Source of the DNA: JANRKH01 sp964351245
GTDB taxonomy: Bacteria > Pseudomonadota > Alphaproteobacteria > Rickettsiales > Rickettsiaceae
Direction: 5' to 3'
NCBI GenBank assembly: GCA_964351245.1
Contig: CAYGNF010000001.1
Location: forward strand, 8,711 to 72,710
Length of the DNA: 64,000 bases
The position numbers and the translations under genes were made by a program. Below the pieces are notes generated by a model, which saw only the letters and a program-made list of their open reading frames with translations, was not told where the DNA came from and made no database searches. Positions 30,456-40,900 of this stretch are shown here, one piece after another (the first letter of the stretch is position 1; each line of letters starts with the position of its first letter).

Positions 30456-30998
30456 TTAAGGTAATGGCTTGGGAGAATCTGATAAACTTCTCAGGTAGGC
30501 TATTATGTTGGCAATATCATCTTTTTTTGACAATCCAGCAAAACTCATTTTAGTGCCTTTGGCATAGGCTTTTGGCTTGTGTAAAAAATACGCTAATGAC
30601 TCATAATCCCATTCTCCTCCTAGCGCGCTCAATGCCTTAGAATATGTGTAATTTTCAGATGAGGCTTTTTTTTTGCCTACGATGTCCCATAGATTAGGCC
30701 CTATTCTATTGGCGCCTCCTTTATCTATAGTGTGGCAAGATATACATTTCACCATCAATGATTTACCTAAATCGCTTGATGCATTTTGCATAAGTTCTTT
30801 GATATTGATCTCAAATTTTTCTTTTACAGGAGATGCCTCGGCTACATCTTGGTGCGATTCATCTACCTCAATGCTATAACCTCTGTGGGGACTCAAATTT
30901 GGCTGATAAATTATATCCACCACTTTTCCTGTAACCATAATGATCAGCGCTCCTATTAATATAGATGCTGCAATTTTGTTTGATTCTCTACTATTCAT
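30456..30998 (-). CDS. Membrane-anchored class I cytochrome c (CycM-like)
   Basis: A 180-residue cytochrome with an uncleaved N-terminal membrane anchor (residues about 9-28), a linker and one haem domain. Haem attachment is at CISCH, with the distal Met in KGTKMSFAGL and the conserved IAYLRSL helix at the end. This layout matches alphaproteobacterial CycM (c552), which carries electrons from the bc1 complex to the terminal oxidase, and fits the Rieske gene at the window start. Confidence 0.9.
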   Translation of the reverse strand: MNSRESNKIAASILIGALIIMVTGKVVDIIYQPNLSPHRGYSIEVDESHQDVAEASPVKEKFEINIKELMQNASSDLGKSLMVKCISCHTIDKGGANRIGPNLWDIVGKKKASSENYTYSKALSALGGEWDYESLAYFLHKPKAYAKGTKMSFAGLSKKDDIANIIAYLRSLSDSPKPLP

Positions 30999-31375
30999 CT
31001 CTTATTTACCTTTGACTAATAAAAATATTAATCTATTATTTGCATTTGATAATCAGATATATCGTAGGCGAATGTAGAGTTAATGGAAATGGGTGGTTTA
31101 TATGTCATGTACATATATTACTCCTGGTTTTATCAAATATTCGTATATACATCTCTATCGATATAGCGCTTTTGTAAATAATGCTAGGAATTTCATTGTA
31201 TACTCATGCTCCTTCCTTATTACTTAACTCCGCTATATCAACATAGATATATTGCTATATATAAGTCAAGAGTTGGTGTGAATGAATTTAATGTAATCTG
31301 CATTATATAGCTTATCACTTCCAATCTTTATGCCTAAGAGTCATATCTTTCGATTAACCTACTTATATTTGGATT
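30999..31375. other. Intergenic region between cycM-like gene and xthA
   Basis: A 377-bp divergent spacer. I found no coding stretch, tRNA or strong hairpin. It should hold the promoters for both flanking genes; no box pair stands out. Confidence 0.4.
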
Positions 31376-32161
31376 ATGACAGAATTGCTGAAAATTGCTA
31401 CATGGAATGTAAACTCAATACGCACTAGATTGCCTCAAGTGTTAGATTGGATACAGGCAAATAATATAGATTTACTATTGATGCAAGAGATAAAATGTGT
31501 CGATGCCGGGTTCCCTTATTCTCAACTCGAAGATTTGGGTTATAATTGCTACGTTTTAGGCCAAAAAACATATAATGGAGTGGCTATTATCTCTAGGATC
31601 AGAGCAGATGCAATCAAAATAGATTTCCCTGAAAATAATTGTAAAAACGAAGCAAGATTTATAGAAATTGAGCTTCAATCTCAAATAGGATATATTACCC
31701 TCGCTTCAGTTTATGTGCCTAATGGCGCCGAGGTAGGCAGCCCCAGTTTTCAGAAAAAATTGCAATTCTTAGATAATCTAAAATTTTATCTTGCGCAGAA
31801 ATCCCTAAATCAGAAATATATCATTGGGGGAGATTTTAATGTCGCTCCTGAAAACACAGATATATATTCTCCTGATGAGTACGCCGAATCTCTTTTATTT
31901 ACAACGCTTGAAAGATCTAAAATTAGAGCTATAAAATATTCAGGGTTTGTTGATCCTATGGTATTATCTGATAAAACTCATAATTATACCTGGTGGGATT
32001 ATAGGGCCGGGGCTTTTCCAAAAAACAAAGGCGCAAGAATAGATTACTTTTTGGTGTCCTCGGATTGTATCAACAATATTTACGAGGTTGCCGTTGATAC
32101 TAATGCTAGGGCAAGAGAAAAGGCTTCTGATCATGCGCCTGTAATTTTATCGTTAAATTAA
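31376..32161 (+). CDS. xthA: Exodeoxyribonuclease III
   Basis: An AP endonuclease and 3'-5' exonuclease of base excision repair, 261 residues. Family motifs in order: IATWNVNSIRTRL, LLMQEIKC (metal-binding Glu), YVPNG, GGDFNVAPE, RIDYFLVS and the catalytic SDHAPV near the end. It is followed 18 bp later by the MFS gene on the same strand. Confidence 0.95.
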   Translation: MTELLKIATWNVNSIRTRLPQVLDWIQANNIDLLLMQEIKCVDAGFPYSQLEDLGYNCYVLGQKTYNGVAIISRIRADAIKIDFPENNCKNEARFIEIELQSQIGYITLASVYVPNGAEVGSPSFQKKLQFLDNLKFYLAQKSLNQKYIIGGDFNVAPENTDIYSPDEYAESLLFTTLERSKIRAIKYSGFVDPMVLSDKTHNYTWWDYRAGAFPKNKGARIDYFLVSSDCINNIYEVAVDTNARAREKASDHAPVILSLN

Positions 32162-32179
32162 CTTCACAATAATAATATT

Positions 32180-33415
32180 ATGACAAAAGAACAAAAAAAC
32201 TTTATAGCCGGAATAATTGGGAATATTTTAGATAGATACGATGTTGCTCTTTACGGCCTCATGGCGAGTTTTATAGCTCCGAATTTTTTTCCTGATGACA
32301 ATCCTCTAATTTCAACTATTAAAGCTTACAGTATAATGGCGATAGGTCTTATTACTAAGCCGATAGGATCATTTCTTTTTGGATATCTTGCTATGACAAT
32401 AGGGCCTAAAAATGTTATGATAGTCTCTTTGGTTGGCGTTGCTATTGCAACTGGATTAATGGGATGTGTTCCATCATACGATCAGATAGGACCTTTATCA
32501 GCAATCCTCTTTGTTGGCGTACGAATAATTCAAAGTATATTTGCGACAGGAGAGAATGTGGTTGCGCCATTCTTTATCATAGAAAATTCTCCTGAAAAGA
32601 AATATACACGCTCAAGTGGATTATATCATTTTTCTACTATGCTCGGCGTTTTATGTGCATCGATAGCTTCTACTATTGTTAGTAAAACTAGCGATCCTTC
32701 ATTTTATTGGAGATATGCTTATTTTGTTGGCTTTGTTACTGCTCTTGCGGGGCTATATTTAAGAGTTAATGTTATTGTAGATGCAGTAGCATTACCAGTT
32801 AAAATGAGCGTTGGGGATATTATAGGCAAAATTCGAGATAATAGATTTACAATGATTAGAGTAGCTCTTGTATCTAGTTTTTGTTACATTACTTATACTA
32901 TTCCTTTTATATTTATGAATATTTTTATACCAGAGCTTACTGGTATCAATATTTCAGAAATGTTGCAGCTCAATACTTTTTTACTTATTTTGGATACAGG
33001 ATTAATCCCTATTTTTAGCCTTGTGGCTGAAAAGTACGATAGAAGAATGTTTATGGCAAGCATGAGTATGTTTACAGCCGTCTCTGTGCTTCCGTTATTT
33101 TACTTTTTACAAGATGCAAATTTCATGTATGTAATGTTCGTAAGGCTAGTAGTAATTCTTGCGGGGCTTGCTTTTCTTGCGCCTATACATGCCTGGTTTT
33201 ATACGCTTTTCAAGGGTAGGGATAAGTATTTACTGATTGGAATAGGTAGTGAACTTGGCAACGAAACTCTGGGCAAGAATAGTACTGTGATATGCTTATT
33301 TTTGTGGCACTATTTTAAAACTCCAATAGCCCCAGCATTTTATATCTTTTTTGTGGCTGCCTTAGCTACATTCGCACTAATTGGAATGGAGAAAAAGCAT
33401 CCAAGAGCTAAGTGA
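32180..33415 (+). CDS. MFS transporter of the proline/betaine (ProP-like) group
   Basis: A 411-residue polytopic protein with about twelve hydrophobic segments and the metabolite:H+ symporter layout: GNILDRYDVALYGLMA at the start, KPIGSFLFGYLAMTIGPK (loop 2-3 motif region), and RIIQSIFATGENVVAPFFI. Rickettsiales carry many ProP paralogues used to import host metabolites. The substrate cannot be inferred. It probably shares a transcript with xthA. Confidence 0.85.
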   Translation: MTKEQKNFIAGIIGNILDRYDVALYGLMASFIAPNFFPDDNPLISTIKAYSIMAIGLITKPIGSFLFGYLAMTIGPKNVMIVSLVGVAIATGLMGCVPSYDQIGPLSAILFVGVRIIQSIFATGENVVAPFFIIENSPEKKYTRSSGLYHFSTMLGVLCASIASTIVSKTSDPSFYWRYAYFVGFVTALAGLYLRVNVIVDAVALPVKMSVGDIIGKIRDNRFTMIRVALVSSFCYITYTIPFIFMNIFIPELTGINISEMLQLNTFLLILDTGLIPIFSLVAEKYDRRMFMASMSMFTAVSVLPLFYFLQDANFMYVMFVRLVVILAGLAFLAPIHAWFYTLFKGRDKYLLIGIGSELGNETLGKNSTVICLFLWHYFKTPIAPAFYIFFVAALATFALIGMEKKHPRAK

Positions 33416-34079
33416 TTTTTAATGTAGTGATATGAAAACTGTAAGTGGATTCTCTGTTTTGTATCTATGAAGTGGTTTTACTAGGTAGAGGACCTCTTTA
33501 GCCGTCGGATTTGACCCTGCTGAGACATTGCGTAAAGGTGGATGTAGTATTATCTAAACTTATCAGATAAGTAATAAACAGTGACCACTCCCTGATGTTG
33601 ATTATAGTCCTTAGGAAATACACGCCCTAACAAACCAAGAAGCCCAATATAATGATAAACGAAAATATATGCTTTGCCAATACAGAAATTTTAAAATTGC
33701 ATAAGGGTAATTTATATTAGCTCTAGTAATGATTTTGATAATTTTATTGATCAAATTTTGTGCGATAGTAAAGTTTTATACTACGCACTGCTAACAAAGC
33801 AGATATGAGCTCTGCCGAAAAATTATCAGATGGCATATATAATTGCTATATTATACAAGATAAGGGTATTTATTATCTAATTAATAATATTCCTGTCATC
33901 TAAGGTAGAAAAAAATAGACTAAAAAGACTTTAGACATTTTAAAACCCCTGCCCTCGGGCTTATGAGGCTCTACTCTTTTCTCTATGGAGAAAAACGCTA
34001 TTTCTTAGAGCGTCCCAAGCTACTATCGCTCTTGAGCACCATAAATCTTCGGGATCTCAAAGAAAATAATGCTAGTAGG
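33416..34079. other. Gene-poor region with decayed coding remnants
   Basis: A 664-bp stretch without an intact gene. On the minus strand, 33690 down to 33481 reads as one frame with a single internal TAA at 33550-33552: 46 then 22 codons with a protein-like composition (for example GVVTVYYLSDKFR and QQGQIRRLKRSS). On the plus strand, 33805-33903 encodes a 32-residue fragment (ending YLINNIPVI). I recognise no family. It looks like a decayed gene or mobile-element scrap. I found no tmRNA, SRP RNA or RNase P signature. Confidence 0.4.
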
Positions 34080-34805
34080 TCATTTATCATCAGCCAAAAA
34101 AACCATCATATTAGCCTTGTATCTATTTTTATCTGCGTTATACCTAGATTTAGAGACAAGTGGCTTATAACGCGATGCATATAATTTATTGGAAGGAGTA
34201 GTGAAACCACGGTATTTTTGTGTATGAAATTTATGTTGATTAATATTATTGGCTATTTTTAGTACTGACTCTTGATACTTTGTGCCTTTTGTAATATCGG
34301 ATGAGTGGTAATTTGCAACAGCCTTTTTCCAAGACTTATATTGCTCGAATTTTTCCCTTAGGAATATAGCGCCATATTCTACGTTTCTTTTTGGCTCAAA
34401 AGCATCTGCGATAGATTTAAATTCTGAGCCATGGTACAATAGACTAATTTGCATACATCCTACATCTATACTTTTTTTACCCTTATTTTGTTGCTGTATA
34501 ACAAAATTAACTGCATCAAGCTTTCTGTCAAAATAATAGCCCTGACCTTCAACATTCACAGCCCATGGCCAGGGTATTGCTTTCTTAAAATCTTGGTGAT
34601 GTCTACCACTTTCTTGCAGAGAAATTGAGTGAATAAGATCTTTAGGTATATGATATTTTTTTTCAAATTTTGCAAAATAAGCAACACATTTACTAGATTC
34701 ATTAATGAGATACATAGATGATGGCAATTTATCTGGACGCGCTGCAAAAACAATGCCTGAACAAAATACAGTAGATGTATATAGCAATAAAAGTAGTATT
34801 CTCAT
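34080..34805 (-). CDS. Lytic transglycosylase (SLT domain) protein
   Basis: A 241-residue exported protein (signal peptide about 1-21) with a lysozyme-like SLT domain: catalytic Glu in SISLQESGRH, then DVGCMQIS, YGAIFLREKF, and WKKAVANYHS. Such enzymes cut peptidoglycan glycan strands and often make room for secretion machines. A basic C-terminal tail of about 50 residues follows. It stands alone, facing htpG. Confidence 0.85.
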   Translation of the reverse strand: MRILLLLLYTSTVFCSGIVFAARPDKLPSSMYLINESSKCVAYFAKFEKKYHIPKDLIHSISLQESGRHHQDFKKAIPWPWAVNVEGQGYYFDRKLDAVNFVIQQQNKGKKSIDVGCMQISLLYHGSEFKSIADAFEPKRNVEYGAIFLREKFEQYKSWKKAVANYHSSDITKGTKYQESVLKIANNINQHKFHTQKYRGFTTPSNKLYASRYKPLVSKSRYNADKNRYKANMMVFLADDK

Positions 34806-34925
34806 AAGATTGGATTATAAATATGAGATTTGTTTTCTCAAGTTTATTGCAGCAAAATACTAAAAATAATAAAAAAATGATGCTCCAGAGCTTTAAAATT
34901 AACTAAACAATAACTATATTTAGAT

Positions 34926-34944
34926 TCAGTAACAATCAGTAACA
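34926..34944 (+). repeat. Short direct repeat in the htpG leader
   Basis: TCAGTAACA occurs twice at a 10-bp interval (34926-34934 and 34936-34944), just before the GAGG ribosome-binding site of htpG. A helical-turn spacing could suit a bound protein, but it may be chance. Confidence 0.35.
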
Positions 34945-34960
34945 CAATGAGGTTAAAATT

Positions 34961-36832
34961 ATGACTCAAAATACTAAAAAATTCACAGCAGAAGTTGGTA
35001 AAGTTCTTCAGCTAATGATTCATTCTCTGTATACAAATAAAGATATTTTCATTAGAGAGTTGGTGTCTAATGCATCTGATGCATGCGATAAATTAAAGTT
35101 TTTATCTCATACTGATTCATCCTTAATTCAAGAAGGTAGTGAATTTGAAATATCAATTGCAATAGATAAAGATAAGAGAGAGTTGATTATAGAAGATAAT
35201 GGCATGGGCATGAGCGCAAGTGACTTATCAGACAATCTCGGCACCATCGCAAAATCAGGAACTCAAGATTTTTTTAAAAACCTAACAGGTGAGATGAAAA
35301 ACGATAGTAACTTAATAGGGCAATTTGGAGTTGGGTTTTACTCTGCATTCATGGTTGCTGATCACGTTACTGTATTATCCAAAAAAGCTGGCGCTGATGA
35401 AGTAAATGAATGGTTTTCTGAAGGATCAGGAGAATATACTATTACTCTTATTGAAAATAGTGATATGCATAGAGGTACCAGAATTATCGTCAAAATCAAG
35501 GAAGGGCTTGACGAATATTTAGATCATTTTAGGGTCAAACATATTGTTAAAACATACTCAGATCACATAGAAGCCTCCGTATATTTTGTAGAAGAAAATG
35601 GTCATAAAAATAAGGTGAATTCAAGCTCTGCATTATGGACAAGAAATAAGTCTGACATTACAGAAGAACAATATCAGGAATTTTACAAGAGTGTTGCATA
35701 TGCAGCCGATAAACCATGGGTTACTCTACATAATAAAAATGAAGGGCTTGTAGAATATACCAATCTTTTATTTATTCCTACTAATAAAACTTTTGATTTA
35801 TTCCATCCAGATAGAAAAAGACGAGTCAAATTATACATCAAAAAAGTCTTTATTACTGACGAGAATGTAGATCTAATTCCTCATTATATGAGATTCTTGA
35901 GAGGTGTAGTAGATTCACAGGACCTCCCCCTAAATATCAGCAGGGAGAGTTTGCAGCATAATGCCACGATAGATAAAATAAGGCAATCTATCACTAAAAG
36001 AGTATTATCTGATCTTGTTAAAAAGAAGGAATCTGATAGAGAAACTTATCAAATATTTTGGCAGAATTTCGGGGCAGCATTGAAAGAAGGCTTATGCGAA
36101 ATTAATCCAGATCAAGATAAGCTACTAGATTGTTCATTATTTTACTCCTCAATGCAGAATAAATTTATTTCCTTAGATGAGTACATAAACTCCCTACCTA
36201 GTGATCTCGAAAATAAAGCCATATACTACTTAAGCGGCGAAAATCCCGAAAAACTAAAAAGTAGTCCGCAAATTGAAGGATACTTAGCAAAAAATATAGA
36301 TGTTCTTATATTTTGTGATCCCGTAGATGATTTTTGGGTGAATGTTATCAATAAATATAAGGAGTACGATATTAAATCTGTCACTAGAGTAAATTCATTA
36401 GGAGGAGATAGTAATCTTGAAAATAAGAACGACACCGCCAATGAGTCAAAAGAAGATTTAGATACAAAAATCAAGATACTGAGTTTTTGCAAAGATACTC
36501 TCGGAGATTCCGTCAAAGAAGTCGTTGAATCACACAAACTAACATCTAGCCCTGCAGTACTTAGTGTAGGTAGCGGAGACATGGACATTAGAATGGAGAG
36601 ATATTTAGTAGAACAGAAACAACTATTGAAAACATCTTCCAAAATTTTAGAAGTGAATCTGAAGCATCCAATTTTACAAAAAATCGTAGATCTTAGAGAT
36701 CACAATATCAATCAAGCTCAAGATTTGATATGGTTGCTATTTGATCAAGCGTGTATTGTAGAAGGTGAGCCGATTAAAGACGCATCCGGATTTAGTAGAA
36801 GATTAAATTTATTAATAGAAAAAGCAGCTTAA
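34961..36832 (+). CDS. htpG: Molecular chaperone HtpG (Hsp90)
   Basis: The bacterial Hsp90, 623 residues, a cytoplasmic ATP-dependent chaperone. The N-terminal GHKL ATPase shows [29 protein letters not shown] and [13 protein letters not shown]; the middle domain has [19 protein letters not shown] lies upstream of the ATG. I could not find a clear sigma-32 promoter, unlike for grpE. Confidence 0.97.
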   Translation: MTQNTKKFTAEVGKVLQLMIHSLYTNKDIFIRELVSNASDACDKLKFLSHTDSSLIQEGSEFEISIAIDKDKRELIIEDNGMGMSASDLSDNLGTIAKSGTQDFFKNLTGEMKNDSNLIGQFGVGFYSAFMVADHVTVLSKKAGADEVNEWFSEGSGEYTITLIENSDMHRGTRIIVKIKEGLDEYLDHFRVKHIVKTYSDHIEASVYFVEENGHKNKVNSSSALWTRNKSDITEEQYQEFYKSVAYAADKPWVTLHNKNEGLVEYTNLLFIPTNKTFDLFHPDRKRRVKLYIKKVFITDENVDLIPHYMRFLRGVVDSQDLPLNISRESLQHNATIDKIRQSITKRVLSDLVKKKESDRETYQIFWQNFGAALKEGLCEINPDQDKLLDCSLFYSSMQNKFISLDEYINSLPSDLENKAIYYLSGENPEKLKSSPQIEGYLAKNIDVLIFCDPVDDFWVNVINKYKEYDIKSVTRVNSLGGDSNLENKNDTANESKEDLDTKIKILSFCKDTLGDSVKEVVESHKLTSSPAVLSVGSGDMDIRMERYLVEQKQLLKTSSKILEVNLKHPILQKIVDLRDHNINQAQDLIWLLFDQACIVEGEPIKDASGFSRRLNLLIEKAA

Positions 36833-37006
36833 GTCTAATGATCAGATAAATCTCTAGTAGTACACCTGCTATAATCTGTAAGATAGTTGCTCGACTATTA
36901 GAGATGTATCTTGAATATCGTACTTTTATAGCTGATATATGTATTATAGTTGCATTAGAGTGTCTCCATGATATTGTAGCTTCAGATAAAAAAGGTCTGG
37001 GTCAAC

Positions 37007-38281
37007 ATGTATTATCGCCTATTGTTAATTGCTGGAATCACTCTAATTACATACCCTTCTTTTGCAAATGTGACTCAGATCATTGATGCAGAGATTAATT
37101 GCGCAATCACGAAAGTTGCAGAGCCGATGCGTAAATCATCTGGTGTTAGGGATATAACAATCAAAATTATTGCTCAATCATCTCCGAATGCATTCGCTAC
37201 TTACGGTAATAATATCTTCCTATCATCAGGATTAATATCGCTATTTGATGATCCTAATGTTGTAAGAGGCGTGATAGCTCACGAGATTGGCCACCTAAAG
37301 GCAGGCCATCTACTACAGATGAATAATCGCGTTGCTGCTAGTAATGGTATGATGGCATGCTCCATTTTACTTTCTGCTGTTGCGCTTGTATCAACCGGCA
37401 ATACAGATGCATTATATCCGATAGCTTCTATCGCAACTCACACAAATGAGAGATGGAATCTCAAGCATTCCAGAGAAAATGAGTGCATTGCTGATTCTTC
37501 GGCTAAATCATTTCTTAATAAGGCTGGGTATAGCGAATACGGTCTGATCAAAGCATTGAGATATTTTCAATCCCATCAAAATATTCCTGAGACTGGAAGA
37601 TATGATTCTACTCATCCTATAAGCCTTGACAGAATAAGAAGCTTAGAATTATCCCCAAGTAATCAATCTAGCAATGAAAACTCAGAATTATTATTTCTTT
37701 ATCAGATGGCATCAGCCAAGCTTCGGGGCATTGAATCATTGAAGCCAATCTGCAATATTGATAATATTGATGCAAAAAAATATTGCATGGCTCATTACTA
37801 TCAAAAAAATAATCGTACAGAAGATGCGATAAGGGAGATAAATTATTTGGTCAATAAATATCCAAATTACCCATTTTTTTGGCAAAAAAAGGGGGAATTA
37901 TTTCTGAGTATAGGCTCTAAAGAAGCACTAGTATATTATAGCAAAGCCCTTAATTTATCTAGTGATGCGATATTAAAAATCGAAGAAGCTATAGCAAAAA
38001 TTATTATAGAAAACTCCAAAGCTCATTTAAGTAATGCAATTGCTATTCTAGAAATTGGGCAGGGCGCACTCATACATAACACTACCATCATCAAGTACCT
38101 ATCTCTTGCCTATGATAAAATAGGGGAAAAGGGAATGCATTTATACTATAGAGCTTTAGGTGAGTATTTAGTGGGGAATATACAGAGGTCCAAAAAAATA
38201 GCAAAAATCGCACAAAGATATGCTGGTAACAATGTTACCCTTACTCAAAAAATAAAAGATATAATTGATGAGGATATTTAA
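37007..38281 (+). CDS. Periplasmic M48 metalloprotease with TPR domain (BepA-like)
   Basis: A 424-residue secreted protein: signal peptide about 1-20, M48 zinc protease domain with HEIGH at 92-96 and the downstream ligand Glu in ENECIAD, then a C-terminal tetratricopeptide region (about 230-420). BepA-type proteins promote assembly or degrade stalled outer-membrane proteins such as LptD, which fits the LPS genes here. It precedes the DsbA-like gene by 70 bp. Confidence 0.87.
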   Translation: MYYRLLLIAGITLITYPSFANVTQIIDAEINCAITKVAEPMRKSSGVRDITIKIIAQSSPNAFATYGNNIFLSSGLISLFDDPNVVRGVIAHEIGHLKAGHLLQMNNRVAASNGMMACSILLSAVALVSTGNTDALYPIASIATHTNERWNLKHSRENECIADSSAKSFLNKAGYSEYGLIKALRYFQSHQNIPETGRYDSTHPISLDRIRSLELSPSNQSSNENSELLFLYQMASAKLRGIESLKPICNIDNIDAKKYCMAHYYQKNNRTEDAIREINYLVNKYPNYPFFWQKKGELFLSIGSKEALVYYSKALNLSSDAILKIEEAIAKIIIENSKAHLSNAIAILEIGQGALIHNTTIIKYLSLAYDKIGEKGMHLYYRALGEYLVGNIQRSKKIAKIAQRYAGNNVTLTQKIKDIIDEDI

Positions 38282-38351
38282 AAATTTTACTTTATTTATT
38301 TTGAGTTTAGGATATACCACTATTTAAATTATTACTTAAAAGAGGCGTATT

Positions 38352-39299
38352 ATGTTCGATAGATATCGTGGATTGATATTTTTTATTGTTTTTGTATCAT
38401 TTGTGGCATATATGGGCTTTAGGGATAGTAAAAACATCTCTTTAACTGTACAAAAGTCTGTAGACGCAGCAATGAGTAAAATAGAAAGCACTAATTCCTC
38501 TGATGTGATTTCATCTACAGAATTTAAAGCCAAAGTAGAGGAAATAGTCCATTCGGCTATAAAGCATAATGATGCTGTAAGGGAGATTATTACATCTGAA
38601 GTACAGAGTGCAATAAGTGACATTGCGCAAGAGCAAAATTTGGACCAGTTGATTCAAGAAAATAAAAATAAAATATACGATCTTACTAGTCCCTCTATTG
38701 GTAATGCAACTTCTGAGAACGTAATAGTATTGTTTGTGGATTATAATTGCGGTTATTGTAAAGAATCAGCCAAGGCAATAGAGAATATCATAACTAATGG
38801 TCAGGAAATTAAAGTAATATTTAAAGCTCTTCCTGTATTAGGTGCAAATTCAGCATATCTTGCAAAGATCAGTACGGCGGTATTTTTATCAGATCCATTG
38901 AAATATGAAGCTTTGAACTATAAATTCTTTGCAGAGACCCCAAGTACTAAAGAAGAAATAGATGCATTATTGCAAGAGTATAATCTTAATGTGACATCAA
39001 TAACGCAACTAGCAGAATCACCTGAAGTCAATAAGATAATCACTGACAATGCTCTTCTTGCAAAAACTCTGCACATTAAAGGTGTTCCTGTTTTTATTAT
39101 TCATGAAAAATATTATAGGGGATACATGAGTGTAGATAATTTGCTCGATATATTAATGAATACAAAAAAACCATATAGCGTGAATGAAGTAGATAGTAAA
39201 GATGGTACAAAAGAGCAAAATAACGAGAGTCATACTTCATCTAAGTCAGGAGAAAATGAGGATGTAGGCAATACCACAGAAAATCATCAAGATCTTTAA
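38352..39299 (+). CDS. DsbA-family thiol:disulfide oxidoreductase
   Basis: A 315-residue membrane-anchored protein: one N-terminal hydrophobic segment (about 8-22), a coiled region to about 110, then a thioredoxin-like domain with CGYC near 133-136 and the cis-proline loop KGVPVFII. It resembles the Com1/DsbA-like proteins of Rickettsiales that form disulfides in exported proteins. The last 45 residues are acidic, Ser/Asn-rich and probably disordered. Confidence 0.85.
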   Translation: MFDRYRGLIFFIVFVSFVAYMGFRDSKNISLTVQKSVDAAMSKIESTNSSDVISSTEFKAKVEEIVHSAIKHNDAVREIITSEVQSAISDIAQEQNLDQLIQENKNKIYDLTSPSIGNATSENVIVLFVDYNCGYCKESAKAIENIITNGQEIKVIFKALPVLGANSAYLAKISTAVFLSDPLKYEALNYKFFAETPSTKEEIDALLQEYNLNVTSITQLAESPEVNKIITDNALLAKTLHIKGVPVFIIHEKYYRGYMSVDNLLDILMNTKKPYSVNEVDSKDGTKEQNNESHTSSKSGENEDVGNTTENHQDL

Positions 39300-39520
39300 G
39301 AATTACATCAAAAGCATTAATTTGTGGTATAGTGGTGATTAAAGAATAGTGCCAAATCATCTATTATGCATTAAAAAGAATGTTTGATAATAAGTGCTTT
39401 ATTAATACCATTATTCAAAGCTACTCTATAGAAATTGACGACATAAACCTTGACTATTCTTATATACATAATATCATGAAGCTTAGGAATCTTCCCTGTA
39501 TCTATAATGTATAGTATTCT

Positions 39521-40885
39521 ATGAGAGTATTAAAAAAAGTAATATATGCTGTTTGCTTAATGGGCCTTGTCTCTTCTAATGCTATAGCAATAGAGTTTTC
39601 AGAAGCTTTATCTAAAGCTTACACAAGCAATCCCAAGATTAAATCTCTACAATCAGATTATATATCATTATTGCAAAAATTTCCTGAGGCGATTTCTAGT
39701 GGATTTTTACCTGATATACGTTATGTACAACAGTCAAGTAATACAAAATCTAGATTGAGAGATTATCCTCAATTACCCGCTTCACGAAAGAAGAGTTTCT
39801 CCAAAGGCATTCAGGTGAAGCAAAATCTTTTTGCTGGTGGTGCTGGTATAGCAAATCTTGCTGCAGCTAAATATCAAATTGATATGGGGAGAATTAAGTA
39901 TCTCACTAGTGAGCAGCAGTTTTTTATGGATGGCATCAAAATTTACACTCAATTTATTGCATCACAAGAGAAGCTAGAAGCGTCTAAAAGCTTTGTTTTA
40001 TCTAATCAAAGACAGTACGAAGCAGAGCAGGAAAAAATGAAAGTGGGCCAGTCTACCTCTACCGACGTAGCATATGTGAAGTCACAATATTCTAAAGCCT
40101 TGTATGATAATGCAAGATATACGGCAAGCTTCGCCTCTGCAAAAAGTGCATTTATAGCATTTTTCAATTGCCCACCAGAAGATCTCAAATTACCTGATTT
40201 ACCAGAGGGTTTGCCAGTAGATTATGACAACTTTAAGCAAAATGCATTGGCATCCAATTTATCATTAAAATATTTGAGTCTAAATCTTAAGGCTCAAAGA
40301 AGCGCTTTACGCTCGGCGCAAGCTCATCTCTTACCTACTCTAGATGCATCATTATCTTGTAATGAAGGGTATGATTATACTGTATCACCACCAACCTCCA
40401 AACACAAAATCAAATCCTATAATACCGCCCTAACTTTAAATGTGCCTATATTGAGTAGTGGAGGCGCAGAATACTCTAGGATCAGGGCCGAAAATGCGAA
40501 ATTGCGCTCAGTAACCTATGCGCTTGATAGTACTAATAATCAGATAGATTATGAGTTAATTACTCATTGGGAAGAATTTGAGTCAGCAAAACTAGCTCTA
40601 ACATTTGCAGAAGAGATGTTAGAAGCAAGGAGTCTTGCATATGAAGGCACTAAAACAAGCTTTGATGTTGGACTAAGGAGTCTACTTGATGTTCTAAATG
40701 CCGAGAAAGAATTATATGAGGCAAAATCTCAATTAATAGATTCCAAGCAAAATGTTATTGTGTCATCTTATGTAATTAAGTCAGATTTAGCACAGTTAGT
40801 TGCTAAAAATATGAATTTAGGTACAAAAATATTTGACCCAGAACTTGAATTTCGAAAAACTAAGATCAAGATAATAGGATTCTAA
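39521..40885 (+). CDS. tolC: TolC family outer-membrane channel
   Basis: A 454-residue secreted protein with a signal peptide (about 1-24) and two outer-membrane efflux repeats, for example SFSKGIQVKQNLFAGG and the later LTLNVPILSSGGAEYSRIR. TolC forms the exit duct of type I secretion and drug efflux systems. The partner inner-membrane genes are not adjacent. popZ follows 15 bp later with AGGAG in the gap, so the two are likely co-transcribed. Confidence 0.92.
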   Translation: MRVLKKVIYAVCLMGLVSSNAIAIEFSEALSKAYTSNPKIKSLQSDYISLLQKFPEAISSGFLPDIRYVQQSSNTKSRLRDYPQLPASRKKSFSKGIQVKQNLFAGGAGIANLAAAKYQIDMGRIKYLTSEQQFFMDGIKIYTQFIASQEKLEASKSFVLSNQRQYEAEQEKMKVGQSTSTDVAYVKSQYSKALYDNARYTASFASAKSAFIAFFNCPPEDLKLPDLPEGLPVDYDNFKQNALASNLSLKYLSLNLKAQRSALRSAQAHLLPTLDASLSCNEGYDYTVSPPTSKHKIKSYNTALTLNVPILSSGGAEYSRIRAENAKLRSVTYALDSTNNQIDYELITHWEEFESAKLALTFAEEMLEARSLAYEGTKTSFDVGLRSLLDVLNAEKELYEAKSQLIDSKQNVIVSSYVIKSDLAQLVAKNMNLGTKIFDPELEFRKTKIKIIGF

Positions 40886-40900
40886 ACTATAGGAGTTATA

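Noticed and set aside
33440..33560. Possible structured RNA (tmRNA, SRP or RNase P)
   Set aside because: The relatively GC-rich patch lacks the conserved sequences of any of these RNAs; no acceptor stem or tag frame can be built.
36904..37086. 60-codon frame before the BepA-like gene
   Set aside because: Overlaps the signal-peptide coding part of the certain downstream gene in another frame and shows no family signature.
38323..38342. CtrA box (TTAA-N7-TTAA) before the DsbA-like gene
   Set aside because: The two TTAA half-sites are 8 bp apart, not 7, in AT-rich sequence where such pairs are common.
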